A stretch of 64,000 bases of DNA, taken from assembly GCA_001910725.1 (NCBI GenBank), contig MJGA01000004.1:558001-622000 (forward strand). Direction: 5' to 3'. Origin of the DNA: Phanerodontia chrysosporium. Taxonomy: Eukaryota; Basidiomycota; Agaricomycetes; Polyporales; Phanerochaetaceae. The notes below the pieces were generated by a model. That model was not told the DNA's origin and searched no databases. It saw only the letters and a program-made list of their open reading frames with translations. Of this stretch, positions 34,730 through 47,270 are shown in pieces (the first letter of the stretch is position 1; every line of letters begins with the position of its first letter). The translations under genes and the position numbers were made by a program.

Positions 34730-36620
34730 TCAGTTGGTATCGGGATAGTTGGGAAATGAGATTTCCGGGGGATCAAAGTCCACGCGCTCAATGTGCTTCC
34801 TCAGCATCGGCAGGTCCGTGTCCTCGGGCTCGTGGAAGCTGGCGTAGTGTGACAGACGCATCGACACCCACTTGAGTGGATGGCCTGCGCTGGCGCGCTC
34901 CTCAGCCATAACGTACGCCTGCAGCGACGACCACGTCTTGTCGCCGTTCACGAACAGGTTCTCGAGCGCAGGGCACAGCAGCCGGCCCGTGCGCTCGTCG
35001 GGCGCAACGAGCGCGGCGAGGATCGCGCGCACGAGGCCCTCGTCGTAGCTCATGTCCGTCGTGACGTACAGCGAGCGCAGGCGCGGGGCGCGCTTGAAGA
35101 GCGCGCTCCACGCCTTCTTCGTGAAGCTCGTCCAGCGGGCGTGCGTGCGCATCTCGAAGATCGCGAACTCCTCGAGGCGCTCCGTGTCGAACGTGCGCGC
35201 GACAGACTGGAAGACGCTGCCCGCGATCGCGTCCATGTCGCCGACGTTCGCGACGGTCGTATCCTCGAGCAGCGCGTGGATCTCGAACGGCGACGCCCCC
35301 GTCGCGCCTTTGATGCACACGCCCTCGTACCCGTTCAGGTACTCGAGATACAGCTTCCGCACGTCCCGCAGCGGGTGGTCGAACTCGAGCTCGTGCTCGG
35401 GCGGCACGCCGATGTGGAACCTGTTCTCGTCGTAGCGCTCGAGCCACACCTTGAGCTTCATCGCGTAGTCTGGCGCGATGATGCGCCCCACGATGTCGGA
35501 GATGATCGACCCGTTCGTGCGCCCGAGCTCGAGGTACTTGAGGTGCTCTAGCCGCACCTTCCGCTTGTCGTCGTCGGCCGCCGGTTGCCACGAGACCTTC
35601 TCAGTCTTGAGTATCTCGAGCAGCGGACATTTTTCGAGCAAGTCCAGCAGCTGAGACACGGTGATCGAGAGTAGTAACCGCTTCTTGCCCGAAAATGAGA
35701 GGAATTTTAGCTTTGAGGGTGACACGCTCGTCAGCTGCGGGGAGAGGTATTGTACGCGCAGCCTGTTAAGGCAGGGCGTCTCTCCTTTGAAGAGCACAGG
35801 GAGCGGCCTGCAGTCGCCCAGTCCGCGGACCTTGATGGTCTCGAAGATCTCCAGCATGGGCGCAGGAGCTTCGATGAGAGGCAGTATCGCGGGGTCGATG
35901 TTTCCGTCGCTGGTCTTGAGCATCGTCGACGGGAGATACAGCCACCGGAGTCGCCGTGTCTGTGCAGCGACTGCTTTTATGAGAGTTGCCGTCTTATCCC
36001 CGTCCTGATAGTTTGGCGGGATAACGAAACATATTCCCGCGTCCAGAGAGCGTTCGAGCGCTGCCAGTGCCATGTCGGGATAACGCGCGCTGAGCTGCCG
36101 CCATAGGATGGGTGCGCTAAGCGCGACCTGCCGCCAGGTGTGGCAGACCTCGGCGACAGCGAGGTACCTGTAGGCACCGAACGCATGGTGTAGTGGATTC
36201 CACTCGCTTTCTTGAATATCGAGGAAGATGTGGACGAGTATGTCTGGCGAGAGTCGGTGGAATGGCTGTAATGAGTTGCGATATCTGGAGAGCAGTGCCA
36301 AGGACAGGTCGAGTTGCCCTATCTGCGCGCATAACTGAGAAACGAGGCACACAAGACGTGATAAATAGGAGCTTACTGCTTCAAGGGATGGTCTTTGTGA
36401 CGGGCTAGAGAGCAGAAGTGGGCACATGAATACGATGTCAGGGGTGGCTGTACGTACTGCGTATCGTTCCAGCCTGGCAGATTCCACGACCTAGGGTCCA
36501 ACAAACTAGCAAGCGACACTGTCTCGTTCCTCGCGCTCTCCGCCGCGTCCGAAAGGTCTGTGCCGACGGTGCGATCAACCAGCCGTGTCGGCTCCGTGGA
36601 GCGCACGCGACGGTCGCCAT
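34730..36620 (-). CDS. F-box protein C with LRR-like body
   Basis: Putative SCF receptor. The main exon (about 36390-34730) begins with a helical segment (SSYLSRLVCLVSQLCAQI) and the F-box-like domain FHRLSPDILVHIFLDIQ, AVAEVCHTWRQVALSAPILW. Hydrophobic repeat segments follow: TRRLRWLYLPSTM, PCLNRLRVQYLSPQ, LEHLKYLELGRTNG, DVRKLYLEYLNG, RLEEFAIFEMR, APRLRSLYVTTDM, PALENLFVNGDKTW. An upstream exon starting at ATG 36620 (RSTEPTRLVDRTVGTDLSDA...) is joined by an intron with GTACGT donor at about 36465. The phase does not match exactly and one base appears missing near 36607. The window holds three further F-box genes of the same general type. Confidence 0.78.
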
Positions 36621-37967
36621 GATGGAAGTAGGAGAGTAGTTAGAGGGAAGGGCGTCGTCTGGATGCGCAGGTCGGTGTATTTAGGCGAGGGAGGAGATAG
36701 CCCCACGAATGGGTATGAAGACACGATGCAAAGAGGGCGGTGAGCGAGTCAATGCTTCGGTAGCGCTCACGGCGGTTAGCACTTGGGCAGTGCACAAGAG
36801 TCAGAGCATCCCGCTCCGTCGCTCCCTTCTGCCTCGGTCGTTCACCTCAGAATGTTCAGCCGTCTTAGAAGACTCGTTGGCGATGGCAGTGAGCTCGGGC
36901 CTCTTCACAGCGGCCCAGTTGTTCTGGAACATATTCAGAACATTAGGTATATATCGGGCATGAGGTTGTCTGTGATTAACGCACAGCTCCTAGCATTGCC
37001 CAGGCCGACCATGCACACGAGTTGCGAAGTTCGGCCTAGAATGCTACGGGATGGCGCGAGTGCTAGTGACGCTTGACAGCGTCACGGATTACCAGTGCTT
37101 GCAGAAGCTGGCGTTGCAGACCACAATAATGAACGATCTCACAGCATGACGCGTCTGAGAAATGAGGCGGGTCTGGAAACAGAGTTGAGCTTGCTTTCCT
37201 GGCTAGGTGACTGGGAGAGGGAACGAGAACGGGAACGAGGGTCTGGGGACCATCTATACGTTGAGCCCGTGCGGCATCTATATCATGTACGATCCGTGAG
37301 GTATACGAAGATCTTCCGAACAAACGCAGTCTTTCCACACTCACTTGTCCGTATTCAATATCGTCGACTCACTTAGTTGGGCCAGTAGGTGCCGTACGCT
37401 AGCGAACCGGGTCTATATGTTTTACTGGAGTATTTTTCGTCGTTGCGCCGGGCGCTCTTGCACTTTCGTGCTCGTCCCAAACGGGATGTCTGCGTCAGGA
37501 GATGTCCTCACTCTCAAACTCATCCTCTTGCACAATTCACCACGCGGCCTCTTGCTGGAGCGTGCGGCTCTCCCCGCAACTGTTGCTACGCTGAAATGAA
37601 ACATGCCTCGGTCATGAAACACGCAACTCGGTGCAGGGTACACGCCTTCGGCTCCAGTGCGCGCGCGCAAGGCCGACATCGACTTTCTCATCCGAATTCA
37701 CAGGCTGCGGCGACTACAATGACTGGCCACTGAGCACTGCTGTGGGATCCTGGTTTGGTGATATATAAAGACGCTCTGCTGCGACGTGCGATGCTTCAGA
37801 CTGTCCCGGTCATCCCCGGTCATCCCTCCCAGCTCAGCCTGACGCACTTAGCAACTTACCGCCCTCGGACTTAGGGCTACACCCACCTCTCACCCGGACC
37901 ACTAATTGCTCTGCTGGCAGACTCACGACGCGCATTCTTGTCGCCTCTCATCCCGTACGAAGCTCCC
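36621..37967. other. Intergenic region, no gene recognised
   Basis: No supported coding sequence between the divergent F-box gene C and the DUF3074 gene. It contains a short purine hexamer-like repeat near 37216-37240 (GAACGAGAACGGGAACGAGG), a small direct repeat of CCCGGTCATCC at about 37803-37826, and a TATA element at 37762. Confidence 0.55.
37762..37770 (+). promoter_or_regulatory. TATA-box-like element upstream of the DUF3074 gene
   Basis: TATATAAAG, 198 bp before the ATG at 37968, followed by a CT-rich leader. Match and position only. Confidence 0.45.
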
Positions 37968-38981
37968 ATGGCGAAGGAGTATCAACTGAGCTTGACCCCT
38001 GTGAAAGTCACAGGTGTGCACATCCTGCTTGAGCGAACCCAGCACCTCGCTGAACACAGTGCCATTCGCAGAGCTTCCTCCTGCAGACAAGCTCATCGCC
38101 CAGGGCCATGCTGTTATAGAAACCACAGACAAGTGGAAACCCGGAAAGACCTTCCACAATGTCGTCAAGACATACTCACGTCCAAAATTCAGAGGCGAAA
38201 TCGCGAATTGGCACTGCCGAGTCAGCGAGCATGGGCTCGAAGATGGCACATTTGAGGAGTTCTGGGAGAGGCTTTCAGGGGACAAGAACGAGAACGAAGC
38301 AAAGTACGTGCCCAATTCGCTCGTACAGGAGTCGTCCGCATTCCTGAACTCGCGTCTCGACAGCTACGTAGAGACAGTCGAACGAGCAATCCTCGTGAAG
38401 CAGATCTCGCCGACCCAAGCGATCTGGACAATGCACTACAAGTTCCCGCCTCCGGTGTCGCCGCGTGTTTTCACGGTTCTGCAGACGGCTGTCCTCAGCG
38501 AAACGTCCCCGCGCGTTGGGTACGTTCTGCCTTCGTCGTACCTCGCCCCTTATCCTAACTATTTACGGGAAGCTTGATGGTCTCCATCCCCGTGGACCTA
38601 TCACCTGTCCCCGAGTTTGCCAAGCTCGAGGGCAACCGCGTGAAAGGCCGCTATGTCAGCGTCGAGCGCCTCAAGGAGCTGCCTGGGGGCAGGCTTGAAT
38701 GGCGCATGGCAACGACAAGCGTCGCCGGCGGCATGGTCCTCCAGTCGCTCACCGAGATGTCAATGCCTGCTAACATCGCCCACGTAGGTCTCCTTCACTG
38801 ACATTTGCGGAGTATCGCGGCTGACTCTTGCCTGCAGGATGTGCCCGGCTTCGTCAACTTCTTGCGCAAGACCAGGCCGAAGCCTGCACAAGTTGTAGGT
38901 GCTTCGGACGCCGCTGCAGAGGTGCGTGCGACTGATGCTGAGGAGCGGAGCCCTGCCCTTGTGGCGCCAGTGATGGCCTAG
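37968..38981 (+). CDS. DUF3074 (START-like) domain protein
   Basis: Fungal protein of the DUF3074 family, predicted to adopt a START-like lipid/hydrophobic-ligand fold; function unknown. Exons 37968-38519, 38573-38784, 38838-38981. Characteristic phrases: FAELPPADKLIAQGHAVIE, WKPGKTFHNVVKTYSRP, WHCRVSEHGLEDGTFEEFWE, LVKQISPTQAIWTMHYKFP, VSPRVFTVLQTAV, MVSIPVDLSPVPEFAKLE, VKGRYVSVERLKELPGG, LEWRMATTS. One base is missing between MAKEYQLSLTPVK and the first conserved block (about 37995-38040). With it the sum is 909 nt, 302 aa. Confidence 0.87.
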
Positions 38982-39938
38982 GTGCCGCCCCAGTCAGAAA
39001 CCTGGAGAAACATCTGAATCTGTAATATTCCGGCACGTGTATTCTGCGAGCTGTAGAATCTATCGTTTGTATCAATCCTTACAATTCTTGTCGCAATACT
39101 TAATCGTTCTATTGTCTGTCTTCCTCTGAGTTGATGTCCGTGGTGTTCTTTTTGTTTATTTTTGTTTTTTCTCTCTCTTTTCTTAAAGCGAAGGTGAGTA
39201 TGCTTCCCTTAAGATAGTCGAACAGTTCGCTCATAATCGTATCGCAGCGATACTCTGACTTTCTTTGGTCTGGTCATACGACCTCGAGCATCATGTCAAA
39301 GCTTCCCTATCCACGGTCTCTGGGAACGTTTTCGTTCTCAACTCGCACCAGTCAGATAATACCTGCTGTTTTTACGGCATTTTGGTCGGGTATCAAGGAG
39401 GGTAAGATATGGTGTGGAAGTCAGGCGACCCCTGAGATCTCCGGGTCCAATATTAGCATTACAGCGTTCGGTCATCCACAGCCCCGGGCAGATCAAGGTG
39501 AATGGATTGTTGCTCAACAGATGGAAGAGTGGTCACCTGCCTAGTCAGAACTTCGTTTCCGTGCCGGCCTGTAATATCTGTAAGTCCATCATCTATTAGA
39601 TGTCCTCTTCGTAGCTTGAAAAACCCGCGCTCAACGTTCGTCCAGATCATTAGGACATGTTGGTACCGGTTGCACCTCATACAAGAGTCGTCTACACTTA
39701 AGAGAAGTACTACGGTTAAGTTTAGTAGCACATTATCCGCGTCAAGTTCTGAACACTGCCTTCTCGACATCAACACGGCCTGCCATTGGAGTGCTATTCA
39801 GCTGCATCTATGATGGCGGGAAATCGGGGGCGTACTCTCACACCACGTGTGTTCTGCCAGAGCGAGATTGAGGTATAAGAATGTTCGTAGCCTTAGAACA
39901 GCTGCCAAGCTCCTCATCATCTCCTCACTTTCTTAGAC
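38982..39938. other. Intergenic region, no gene recognised
   Basis: T-rich downstream flank of the DUF3074 gene (39130-39190), then short unsupported frames. An 83-codon plus-strand frame at 39293 has no motifs. Confidence 0.5.
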
Positions 39939-41891
39939 ATGCCTCACGATTCGACACTCGGAGCCGCTTTTATTGGTGGATTCCTCGCGGCCATGTGCGT
40001 GTACCCGCGGTGCACACGGAGCGTTTTGCCCACCTGCTAACGTTTCACGAGACTCTACGGGGTCATGACCCTGCAGTCGTATAGCTTTTTCCAGAAACAT
40101 CCTCGTGAGGGGATTGTACTGAAATTCACGGTGAGAGCGACTCACCGCCCTTTGAGAGTCGCGATAATCATGACTATCTGTAGATTCGTGGTTTGTGGTA
40201 TGCCCAGATTACCGAACTCAAATACCGATGCTAAGTGCTGAACGGTGCTAGGTTTCTGCACACGCTGCACCTCGCCTTCATTACCCAAGGAATCTACGAG
40301 TTCGTTGAACGTCGTATGGCTACCCGTGGGCTTCTTGACCGACCCCGCAATAGGATCCTTGTCAGTAACTTCGGTAATATCGCTGCCACAACCACAAGTC
40401 CTTGGTGAGATCAATCATGACCCGGGCACGACGGTCGTATTGATGTTGAACACCCCTTCAGGGGCATCTCTGTAGGTTCCTGGGGACACGGACCACCGGA
40501 ATCTCGCTGACGAATAGATAGGCAGGATCTTTCGTAAATGTTCGATGCATTGTTCAATCTGGCGTATATCTCTAGTAACATCCTCAAACTCGCAGGCGTG
40601 GATGGCACTCCTAGTTGATTGGTACGCCAGGTTCAAATTGTCGTTCCTTAGCGTCATCGATGATCGAGCTTGCTCTGCATAACACAGCTCGTACTGCTAC
40701 CGCATCTGGAAACGTCAGTCGGGCCCTGGTTATATTGTGAAAAACTGCTAATATGATCCACCAGTGAGCAGCAGAAGTCATGCAATCACGATTCCTCTGG
40801 TGTGTAATCTTTCGTGTATGTTACGACGGGTCTTTGACAAGCACACTCCCCAGCTTTGCTTAACCTTCGCGGCGTTTGGTGCGTTGCGAACCATTATTGG
40901 GCCTGTACCGTGCAGCTAATGCAGGCTTGCTGCAGGATTTGGTGTAGGTCAGTTGTCCAGCTTCCAGCCGCGTTTCCTCTGTAACAATCTCTGCCTGCTT
41001 TAGCATCAGACATCAAGTTGTGAGCACTTCTCCGACGAACTCACCCAGAGTCTCCCTCAATTCGGCTCGGTTAGACTGTTGGAACCGTCGTTTACCGCCT
41101 ATAAGTCGACGGAGGTATGCGGGTAATCGACAGACGGCCAGCTTACCATGCTAACTTAACATGTAGTGGTTGCTCTTTGTTTCTCTCGTATCAATGTGCT
41201 CTGTAGACCTCTACATTGCTATATGGCTGTGCTTATGGCTGCGACGTCAGGGTCAAGGACTTAGCGACCAGTAAGCATCGCCGACTTCGTCTGTTGGGAA
41301 TTGACCAACTGTACTACCTTACTGGTTAGGACGCACTCAATGATCAACACCATCGTTGTCTACACAGTCGCAACGGATCTTATCACTAGGTCAGCTGGAG
41401 GCATACAGGTGTCTACCCAACCCGGCGAGTCCTGACAATGTCACCGCTAGTATCTTTGCGATTGCGGAATTAATTACGGTATGCTGCCCTCTATCAGCAT
41501 TCGACAATTATTCCTGCTGAGCATGTCGTCACTAGGGCGCGATTCTTCCCAACACTTACATTTTCATTGGAAGTAAGTGAAGTGCCATGTTGCTCGACCG
41601 GGCGACTGATCTGCAAGGCAGTCGACTTCTTCCGCAACGGAGGTAAGTTCGGGCCGTCTGACGATGTTAAGCGTACGTCAAGGCGTTTTACTGACTTGTA
41701 TGCAGTACGCAGCAATTCCTTGATGGCCTCGTGAGTTCCTTTATGACGCTACGATGGAAACTGTCCTGATTAAACCGGACAGCCTCAATGCTCGAGATCG
41801 GTTCCGAAGGGATATACGATCTGGAGCGACTGTGGTGACAAGCGTGCGGTTTGCCCGAGACGCTATAACCGAGGCGAGCTTGTTCTCATAG
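39939..41891 (+). CDS. DUF6534-type multi-pass membrane protein
   Basis: Member of the agaricomycete DUF6534 family of seven-helix-like membrane proteins, function unknown. Several short exons share the family order: MPHDSTLGAAFIGGFLAA (39939-39994), LYGVMTLQSYSFFQKHP...LKFT (40052-40130), IRGLWFLHTLHLAFITQGIYE, then VSNFGNIAATTTSPW to about 40411. After a gap come CYRIWKRQSGPGYIVKNC (about 40690-40745), WLLFVSLVSMCSVDLYIAIW with LRRQGQGLSDQ (41164-41271), THSMINTIVVYTVATDLITS, IFAIAELIT, AILPNTYIFIG, VRSNSLMAS, and LNARDRFRRDIRSG to the stop at 41891. Most joins are in phase; the stretch 40412-41160 is not resolved and one frameshift is likely near 40690. A 250-bp antisense-coding segment interrupts the expected spacing. 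Confidence 0.72.
40415..40657 (-). other. Antisense 80-codon ORF inside the DUF6534 gene
   Basis: ATG-initiated minus-strand frame (NLAYQSTRSAIHACEFEDV..., IEQCIEHLRKILPIYSSARF) lying where the plus strand is stop-rich and between two DUF6534 blocks that are normally about 30 residues apart. It may be an inserted fragment of another gene or a chance frame within a long intron. No family recognised. Confidence 0.3.
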
Positions 41892-42225
41892 GGACATGCC
41901 AGTGCCCCTATTGGATTATCTGACCGAGTGCTGATAGACCGCTACCGCTAACTCGGTCCCGGGGGCTGTCGAGCAAAGTGGAGTTCGTGAAGAATTGATT
42001 TGTAAGAAGATGGGGATATGAAGACATCCAATGTAGTTCATGGGTGGACTGGACTCGGATGACGCACTCTGAACGCTCCAAAGTCTAGGCTTGGAGAGAC
42101 GACGCTTTCATTGATTGTATTTATTTCGTTACACAAAAAAGAACGCATCAGGGATACAAATGACACTCGCGGACAGACAACTGACTACTTGAAATGCGCG
42201 AAGCAGCCATCCATGGCATGGTAGC

Positions 42226-43221
42226 TTACCATCCTCCCCAACTCCCCATAGTCTCGTCTTGATCCATCTCCATGCCTTGATACTCAGGCCCAACCAGCGG
42301 CTGGCCGCCCTGGGTAGTGAGGACGAAGTGCCCGGTGAGCAAGGGAGCGCCCTGAGTACCGAACGCCACGCCTCCGTACCGGATAGGCACCGGCTGCGTC
42401 GCATGTGGCGGACCCACATGCGGCTGCTGGGGATGTTGTTCTTGCTGAGCGGCCGGCGCGACGTGAGGCTGCCAAGTTCCCAGCTCGGCACCCCAGACGA
42501 GTTGGGCGGGCGCGCTCAGAGGCCCGCACTGATGCACGTCGCCGCCAGCAGGATGGTATGGGGACGGGGCGGAGTGCGTGTGTTGAGCGAAGCCCGTGGC
42601 GTAGCGCGGCTGTGGCGCAACGAGGTCTCGCTGGACAGCGTATCCGTCGCCGGCACCTGCGCCACCGCTAAGGTTGGCGGGAATGGGTATGGCGTACGGT
42701 GCAGCGTGCTGCTGAGTGGTTGTGGCGCAGACGGACGGGCTGGCAACGGCGGCGTCGGGGAGGCTGCTGGCAAGCTCTTGAGTTGTGTAGTGCGCGCAAG
42801 TGCGTCGGCGAGTGCCTGAGCCAAGGGCGGTGGGCCATGAGTTGCCACGGGTCGGTGGGGTCTGCGCTTGTGGCGCAGTGTCCGCCCAGTACCCTTCGTG
42901 ACGGAGGGGAACTCCCATGGGGTTGACATGTTCCTGATAATGAGTCATGGAAATTCGAGGGACGACAGCGGCGGGAGGAGTTGGATTGGCAGCGAATGGA
43001 GCCTGAGGAGTGTACGCGTCGTCATCCGTGACCTCCACGGGGTCCTCCACGATATATATCGTGGCGGCCTCGTAAGAATAGCCGGGTGGTGGAGTAGTGA
43101 AGTCGTCCGGTTGAGCAGCATTGTACGCTAACGTGGAATGCAAATGAGCGGTGCTTCAAGCACAAAGTGGCAAGCTGGACCCACCAGAAGCCAGGGAGTA
43201 GTCGCCGTTCATGCTGTTCAT
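42226..43221 (-). CDS. Hypothetical Pro/Gln/Ala-rich protein, 312 aa
   Basis: Exons 43221-43185 and 43127-42226 (intron GTGGGT...GTTAG) sum to 939 nt in frame. The start MNSMNGDYSLAS is inferred from the splice; the exon 2 frame has no ATG at its 5' end. The product is low complexity: TPPPGYSYEAATIYIVED, DDDAYTPQAPFAANPTPPA, many His/Gln/Pro (PAAQQEQHPQQPHVGPP) and an acidic end MEMDQDETMGSWGGW. No domain recognised; could be a transcriptional co-regulator or RNA-binding adaptor, but that is a guess from composition. Confidence 0.58.
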
Positions 43222-45707
43222 GCTGAAGTAGAGGAGGAGGACTAAGAGAGGAGCAAGCGGATCTGGAGAGCAAGAGACGCATTGGGACGGGTAGTTATAG
43301 CTCCTGTCGGAGTCGCAATGGTCTTTCAGCAAATAAACAGGATGGTACGCCTCTGCCTTCAGCAAATGGCGAGGTCCGATTATATCTCGGCAGTCGAGGA
43401 ACTACTCCGAGCGGCCGTCGCACAATATCTGCATGCATCTTGGGTAGCGTGCAGTAGTTTCCTTCAACTTGAGGCCTGACGCAGTAAATTGTGCCAAACG
43501 GATGACGCATCAGCTCCTGGAGGGAGAAAGGTACGCGAGGCAATTCACCAGAAAAAGGTGCTGAAAAAGGAAATGTGAGTCTTTCGCGCGACTTCGGTAG
43601 CCCGCAGGCACTTGCCGATGGAAGGAAATGCTGGTCACAGAACGTCGGACTCGTTGCGAAGGATCTGGCCCATATGAGCGGCTGTAAATGTTCGTAGTCC
43701 GATGAATAGGGCGTGGACGTTGCTGCGCGTCAGAAGCTTCCTTGCGACGAGGCACGGCACACGCGTCAGCGCGCCCATACCACGATGCGACCGTCGTTTT
43801 CCGCCTTCTGCCCGCGGTGACTGATGGCCAGTCTGGGCTACATCCTATCGGCCCACCTCGGGCGGTGGTCCACTTCACGCGGCAACAGGATCCGCGGGTC
43901 TCCGGATTAATGTTGATTGAAGCGCCACAGTCGCGTCCCGGTCCTCGCGAGCGGAGGTAGAATAACGGTTGAGTCACTGGCAAATGTAGATCAGCCCTGT
44001 CGCATTCCCTCAGAGATACGACCCATGCTAATCCGATATCTCAGTGCAAAAGACGCAAACATTGCACGAGGTACTCATCGTAGGATTTCGCTCTGCGACA
44101 GTATACAGCCTGTAAGCGAGACGGTCAAATTCATTTCTGACCATAGGGGAGATTTCCGACACCATGCTCAAGCATCCGTACTCCAGGAATAAGGTTCTCC
44201 GAAAGTGGCGGAGTTTGTGAAGAAATGCGCACGTTCGGAAATAGTTACCCTGAACAAGCGAGGCATCACAGTTACGGCACTGAGCAGAAAAGTGATACCG
44301 TCGCAGGGAGAAGAATGAACGGATAGAAAAATGACGGAACATCAGGAACTCCACCAGCGTCATTAACCTGTCGTTTGAGGAAAGGAAATCAGTGGGTGGT
44401 TCGCGGCAGGAAGATCATAACTGTAAAAGTTCCGACGGTGTGCCAGAGGTCCCTGCTAGGCCACAAACCCACACAAATGGCTGGTGCAGACCCTCAACGG
44501 TCTCAGGCGGAATGAGATGATGAATGAGATCGAGGGTGGCTGGTCGGTTTGCGGAAGAAATAGAATTTGGGTTTCAGGGATGTCCTGCAGGCTTAAGCCG
44601 GAATGAGATTAGCGTTGCCGCACCTCGTCGAGGGCGCGCTGCCGCACTTGTCTATACTCTTGCAGTGCATGCGCGCAGTCTCTGGCGTGTGATGCACAAG
44701 TTGAGGCGAGCGCAAAACTTGCCCTCTTCGAATGTCACGCGTACTCCACGCCAATTACTGCGTGGGCGAAGTTATAAGCTGGGAAAGAACCCTCGAATTA
44801 CATGCCTCGGCGGACCTGAATTGCGATTGATATGACCCAGGTAGCAGGCGTAGAAACCTGTGCAGTGCAAAATCGAGGCCCACTGTAAGGCAAGGTCGTG
44901 ACTCTGCCGCAAAGGCCGAGTCGACGAAGGCCTGGAACCTTCGTAGCGGGAGACCACTGCTCTGCTGGGCGAGGCGACACATTCATTTGCCGTGTAGATA
45001 TCGCGCGGTGTCGCCTCGGAAGCATTGTGCACGTGCTGCCAACAGGACTACCCACGACAAGCTGTCGGTTTATCATGTTTCCGGGAGTCAATGAGGTGGC
45101 CGTACGATACTATGTACCAGGGAGCGGGCGACGCACCTGCATCACGTTTAGAGGAGCGTGGAGCAGACTAAACAACCGACGCCACCCATGTTTCGACATG
45201 TCGTCCGGCGATGAACACATAGTGGCCGCCTACACTCCAAAGAGCGCACAAACCACCGCCCAATAGGGTGTGCGCTATCCATTTCTCACATACACTGAGG
45301 TATGAGGTGCTTCGAACGAGTTGTCTAGGTTGGAATGTACCGTTAGTTTCATATCTCCTACAGTAAGAAAGCCATGCTAGGCGGCGACTGTCGTCTTCGA
45401 TAATTGCTAATCTGGCTGCGGCAACTTGTGATAGACATAGAAAATATTTTCAGATAAAAGAAAACGCAACTTGTGAACGTTCACAGACGAGGAGCGTAGA
45501 GGGGCGGAGACAAAGCAGACCGACACGGTGTCGGCAAACCAATGTCTGCGCGCCTATCAAAGCCGGGATCGAAAGCGCCGAGTTCCCGGATTGGCGTACC
45601 CCGCCCCCGCACTGCAACTGCGCTCGTCTTCCTGCTTTCACGCTCAGAGTCTGCTGCCTTGCTCTCATGTCTTTGCTCTCGGACCTACTTCACGACATAC
45701 CATAGCG
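43222..45707. other. Gene-free stretch, 2.5 kb
   Basis: Frames are short and overlapping on both strands, with no splice-consistent coding blocks and no recognised repeats. It ends with the promoter/leader of ATG15; a CT-rich leader lies directly before 45708. Confidence 0.5.
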
Positions 45708-47138
45708 ATGAAGATTTTGCTCGCACTTCTGTCTGTCTGCTATGCCTTGGCTCCTGTCTCGGCCTTGGAACCCCAGGAGATCACTTTCATGCCTGCGCAG
45801 GAATACTCTCTACCTAGGCGCATCGGATTGCAGGCGCAGGCTCCTCTAGACGTCACTTTGCCACCGCCCAGCGGTACCTTTGTCTCTCTCAAGGCTCGTC
45901 CTACATCGGTGTACAGGCCGCGAGACCCGGGGGTCTTCCAGCGTGCGCGCTGGAAATCGCAGCATCTCCAGGAGAGCGAGCTGGTAGAATGGGAGCCAAG
46001 AGAGGTTCTAGCACCCGATATCGAGGATAGGCGCACCCTCGCACAGCTCGCGCGTATGTGTGGAAATGCGTACGCCCTACCCGGACAGAAGAACTGGTAT
46101 GACATAGATCCTATCTGGAACACGGTGCGTAACTCTATCGCTTGAAAGCTTGTCCACCTCCATTGAAGTGCTATATCAGAGCTTCCCTTTTGGCTGGGAG
46201 GACCCTGCAGATGGCTTCCGAGGCCATGTATTCCTCTCGCCAGACAACTCGACTGTCGTACTCAGCATTAAGGGGACCACACTGAACGGGCCAACGTCGA
46301 AGAAGGACAAGTACAATGACAACCTGCTCTTCTCATGCTGCTGCGCCCGCGTTGACCTGAGCTGGATCTTCAGTCAGGTCTGCGACTGCTATGCCAACCA
46401 CTGGCGATGCGACAACGTCTGTCTGAGCGAGGCCCTTATCGAGGACAGCCTCTTCTACAACGTCGGCGTGGTGCGTCCCAGCTCTTGACTCTGTCCATGC
46501 AAGCATTAATCACCCCTCCAGAACCTCATTAACAACCTTACCGACATGTACCCGAACTCGACGATTTGGCTCGTCGGACACTCGCTCGGCGGCGCGCTCG
46601 CCTCGCTGCTCGGGACGACGTTCGGGCTGCCCGCCGTCGCCTTCGAGGCTCCGGGCGAACGGCTCGCGGCACAGCGCCTCTACCTCCCGCTCCCGCCGGC
46701 GGACCCGCTGTCGCCGTCCGCGCAGCCGCACGCGCCGGTCACGCACGTCTTCCACAACGCGGACCCGATCCCGCAGGGCGCGTGCACGGGCATCGCCTCG
46801 CCGTGCGCGAGCGCGGGCTACGCCCTCGAGACGCGCTGCCACCTCGGCAGGTCCGTCGTGTTCGACACCGTGAACAAGTTTGGCTGGCGCGTCGACGTGC
46901 GGAAGCATCCCATCCGCGAGGTCATCCTCAATGTCCTCGAAAAGGAGCTTGAGTTTGGAGATGGGTGGGAGATTGACGAGGATGGTCGGATGCGGGACGT
47001 GCCCGTGGCGAGGTACGAGGAGGATTGTGTGGTGAGTGTATTTCACTCTTTCCTAGGCGGGGTTTTCATTTCCTGTGACAGGACTGTTACAAGTGGGAGT
47101 TTGGCGACTACGCCAAGCACAACAAGAACCCTTCATGA
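45708..47138 (+). CDS. ATG15: Atg15, vacuolar autophagic lipase
   Basis: Class-3 alpha/beta-hydrolase lipase that dissolves autophagic bodies in the vacuole lumen. Exons 45708-46124, 46180-46470, 46522-47031, 47082-47138, each a whole number of codons, total 1275 nt, 424 aa, no correction. An N-terminal hydrophobic segment (MKILLALLSVCYALAPVSA) serves as signal anchor or signal peptide. Family features: RTLAQLARMCGNAYALPG, GWEDPADGFRGHVFLS, LSIKGTT, the Cys-rich LLFSCCCARVD and VCDCYANHWRCDNVC, then nucleophile elbow VGHSLGGALASLLG with Ser257. FHNADPIPQGACTG carries the expected Asp, and the terminal element is CYKWEFGDYAKHNK. Confidence 0.96.
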
Positions 47139-47270
47139 CACTGTATGATGCTGTAACACTATAACTTGTCACGATATCCATGTAGATTTACATATCCATC
47201 CCGTCCGTATATATTGTACAAGCAAAGGGCTGTACTAATTAGTCGCAAGGTATATCATAATCCAGGCATC

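Noticed and set aside
34880..35591. Long frames of about 225 codons on both strands within F-box gene C
   Set aside because: Arg-rich or Glu/Val/Arg-rich shadows of the GC-rich third codon positions of the F-box gene.
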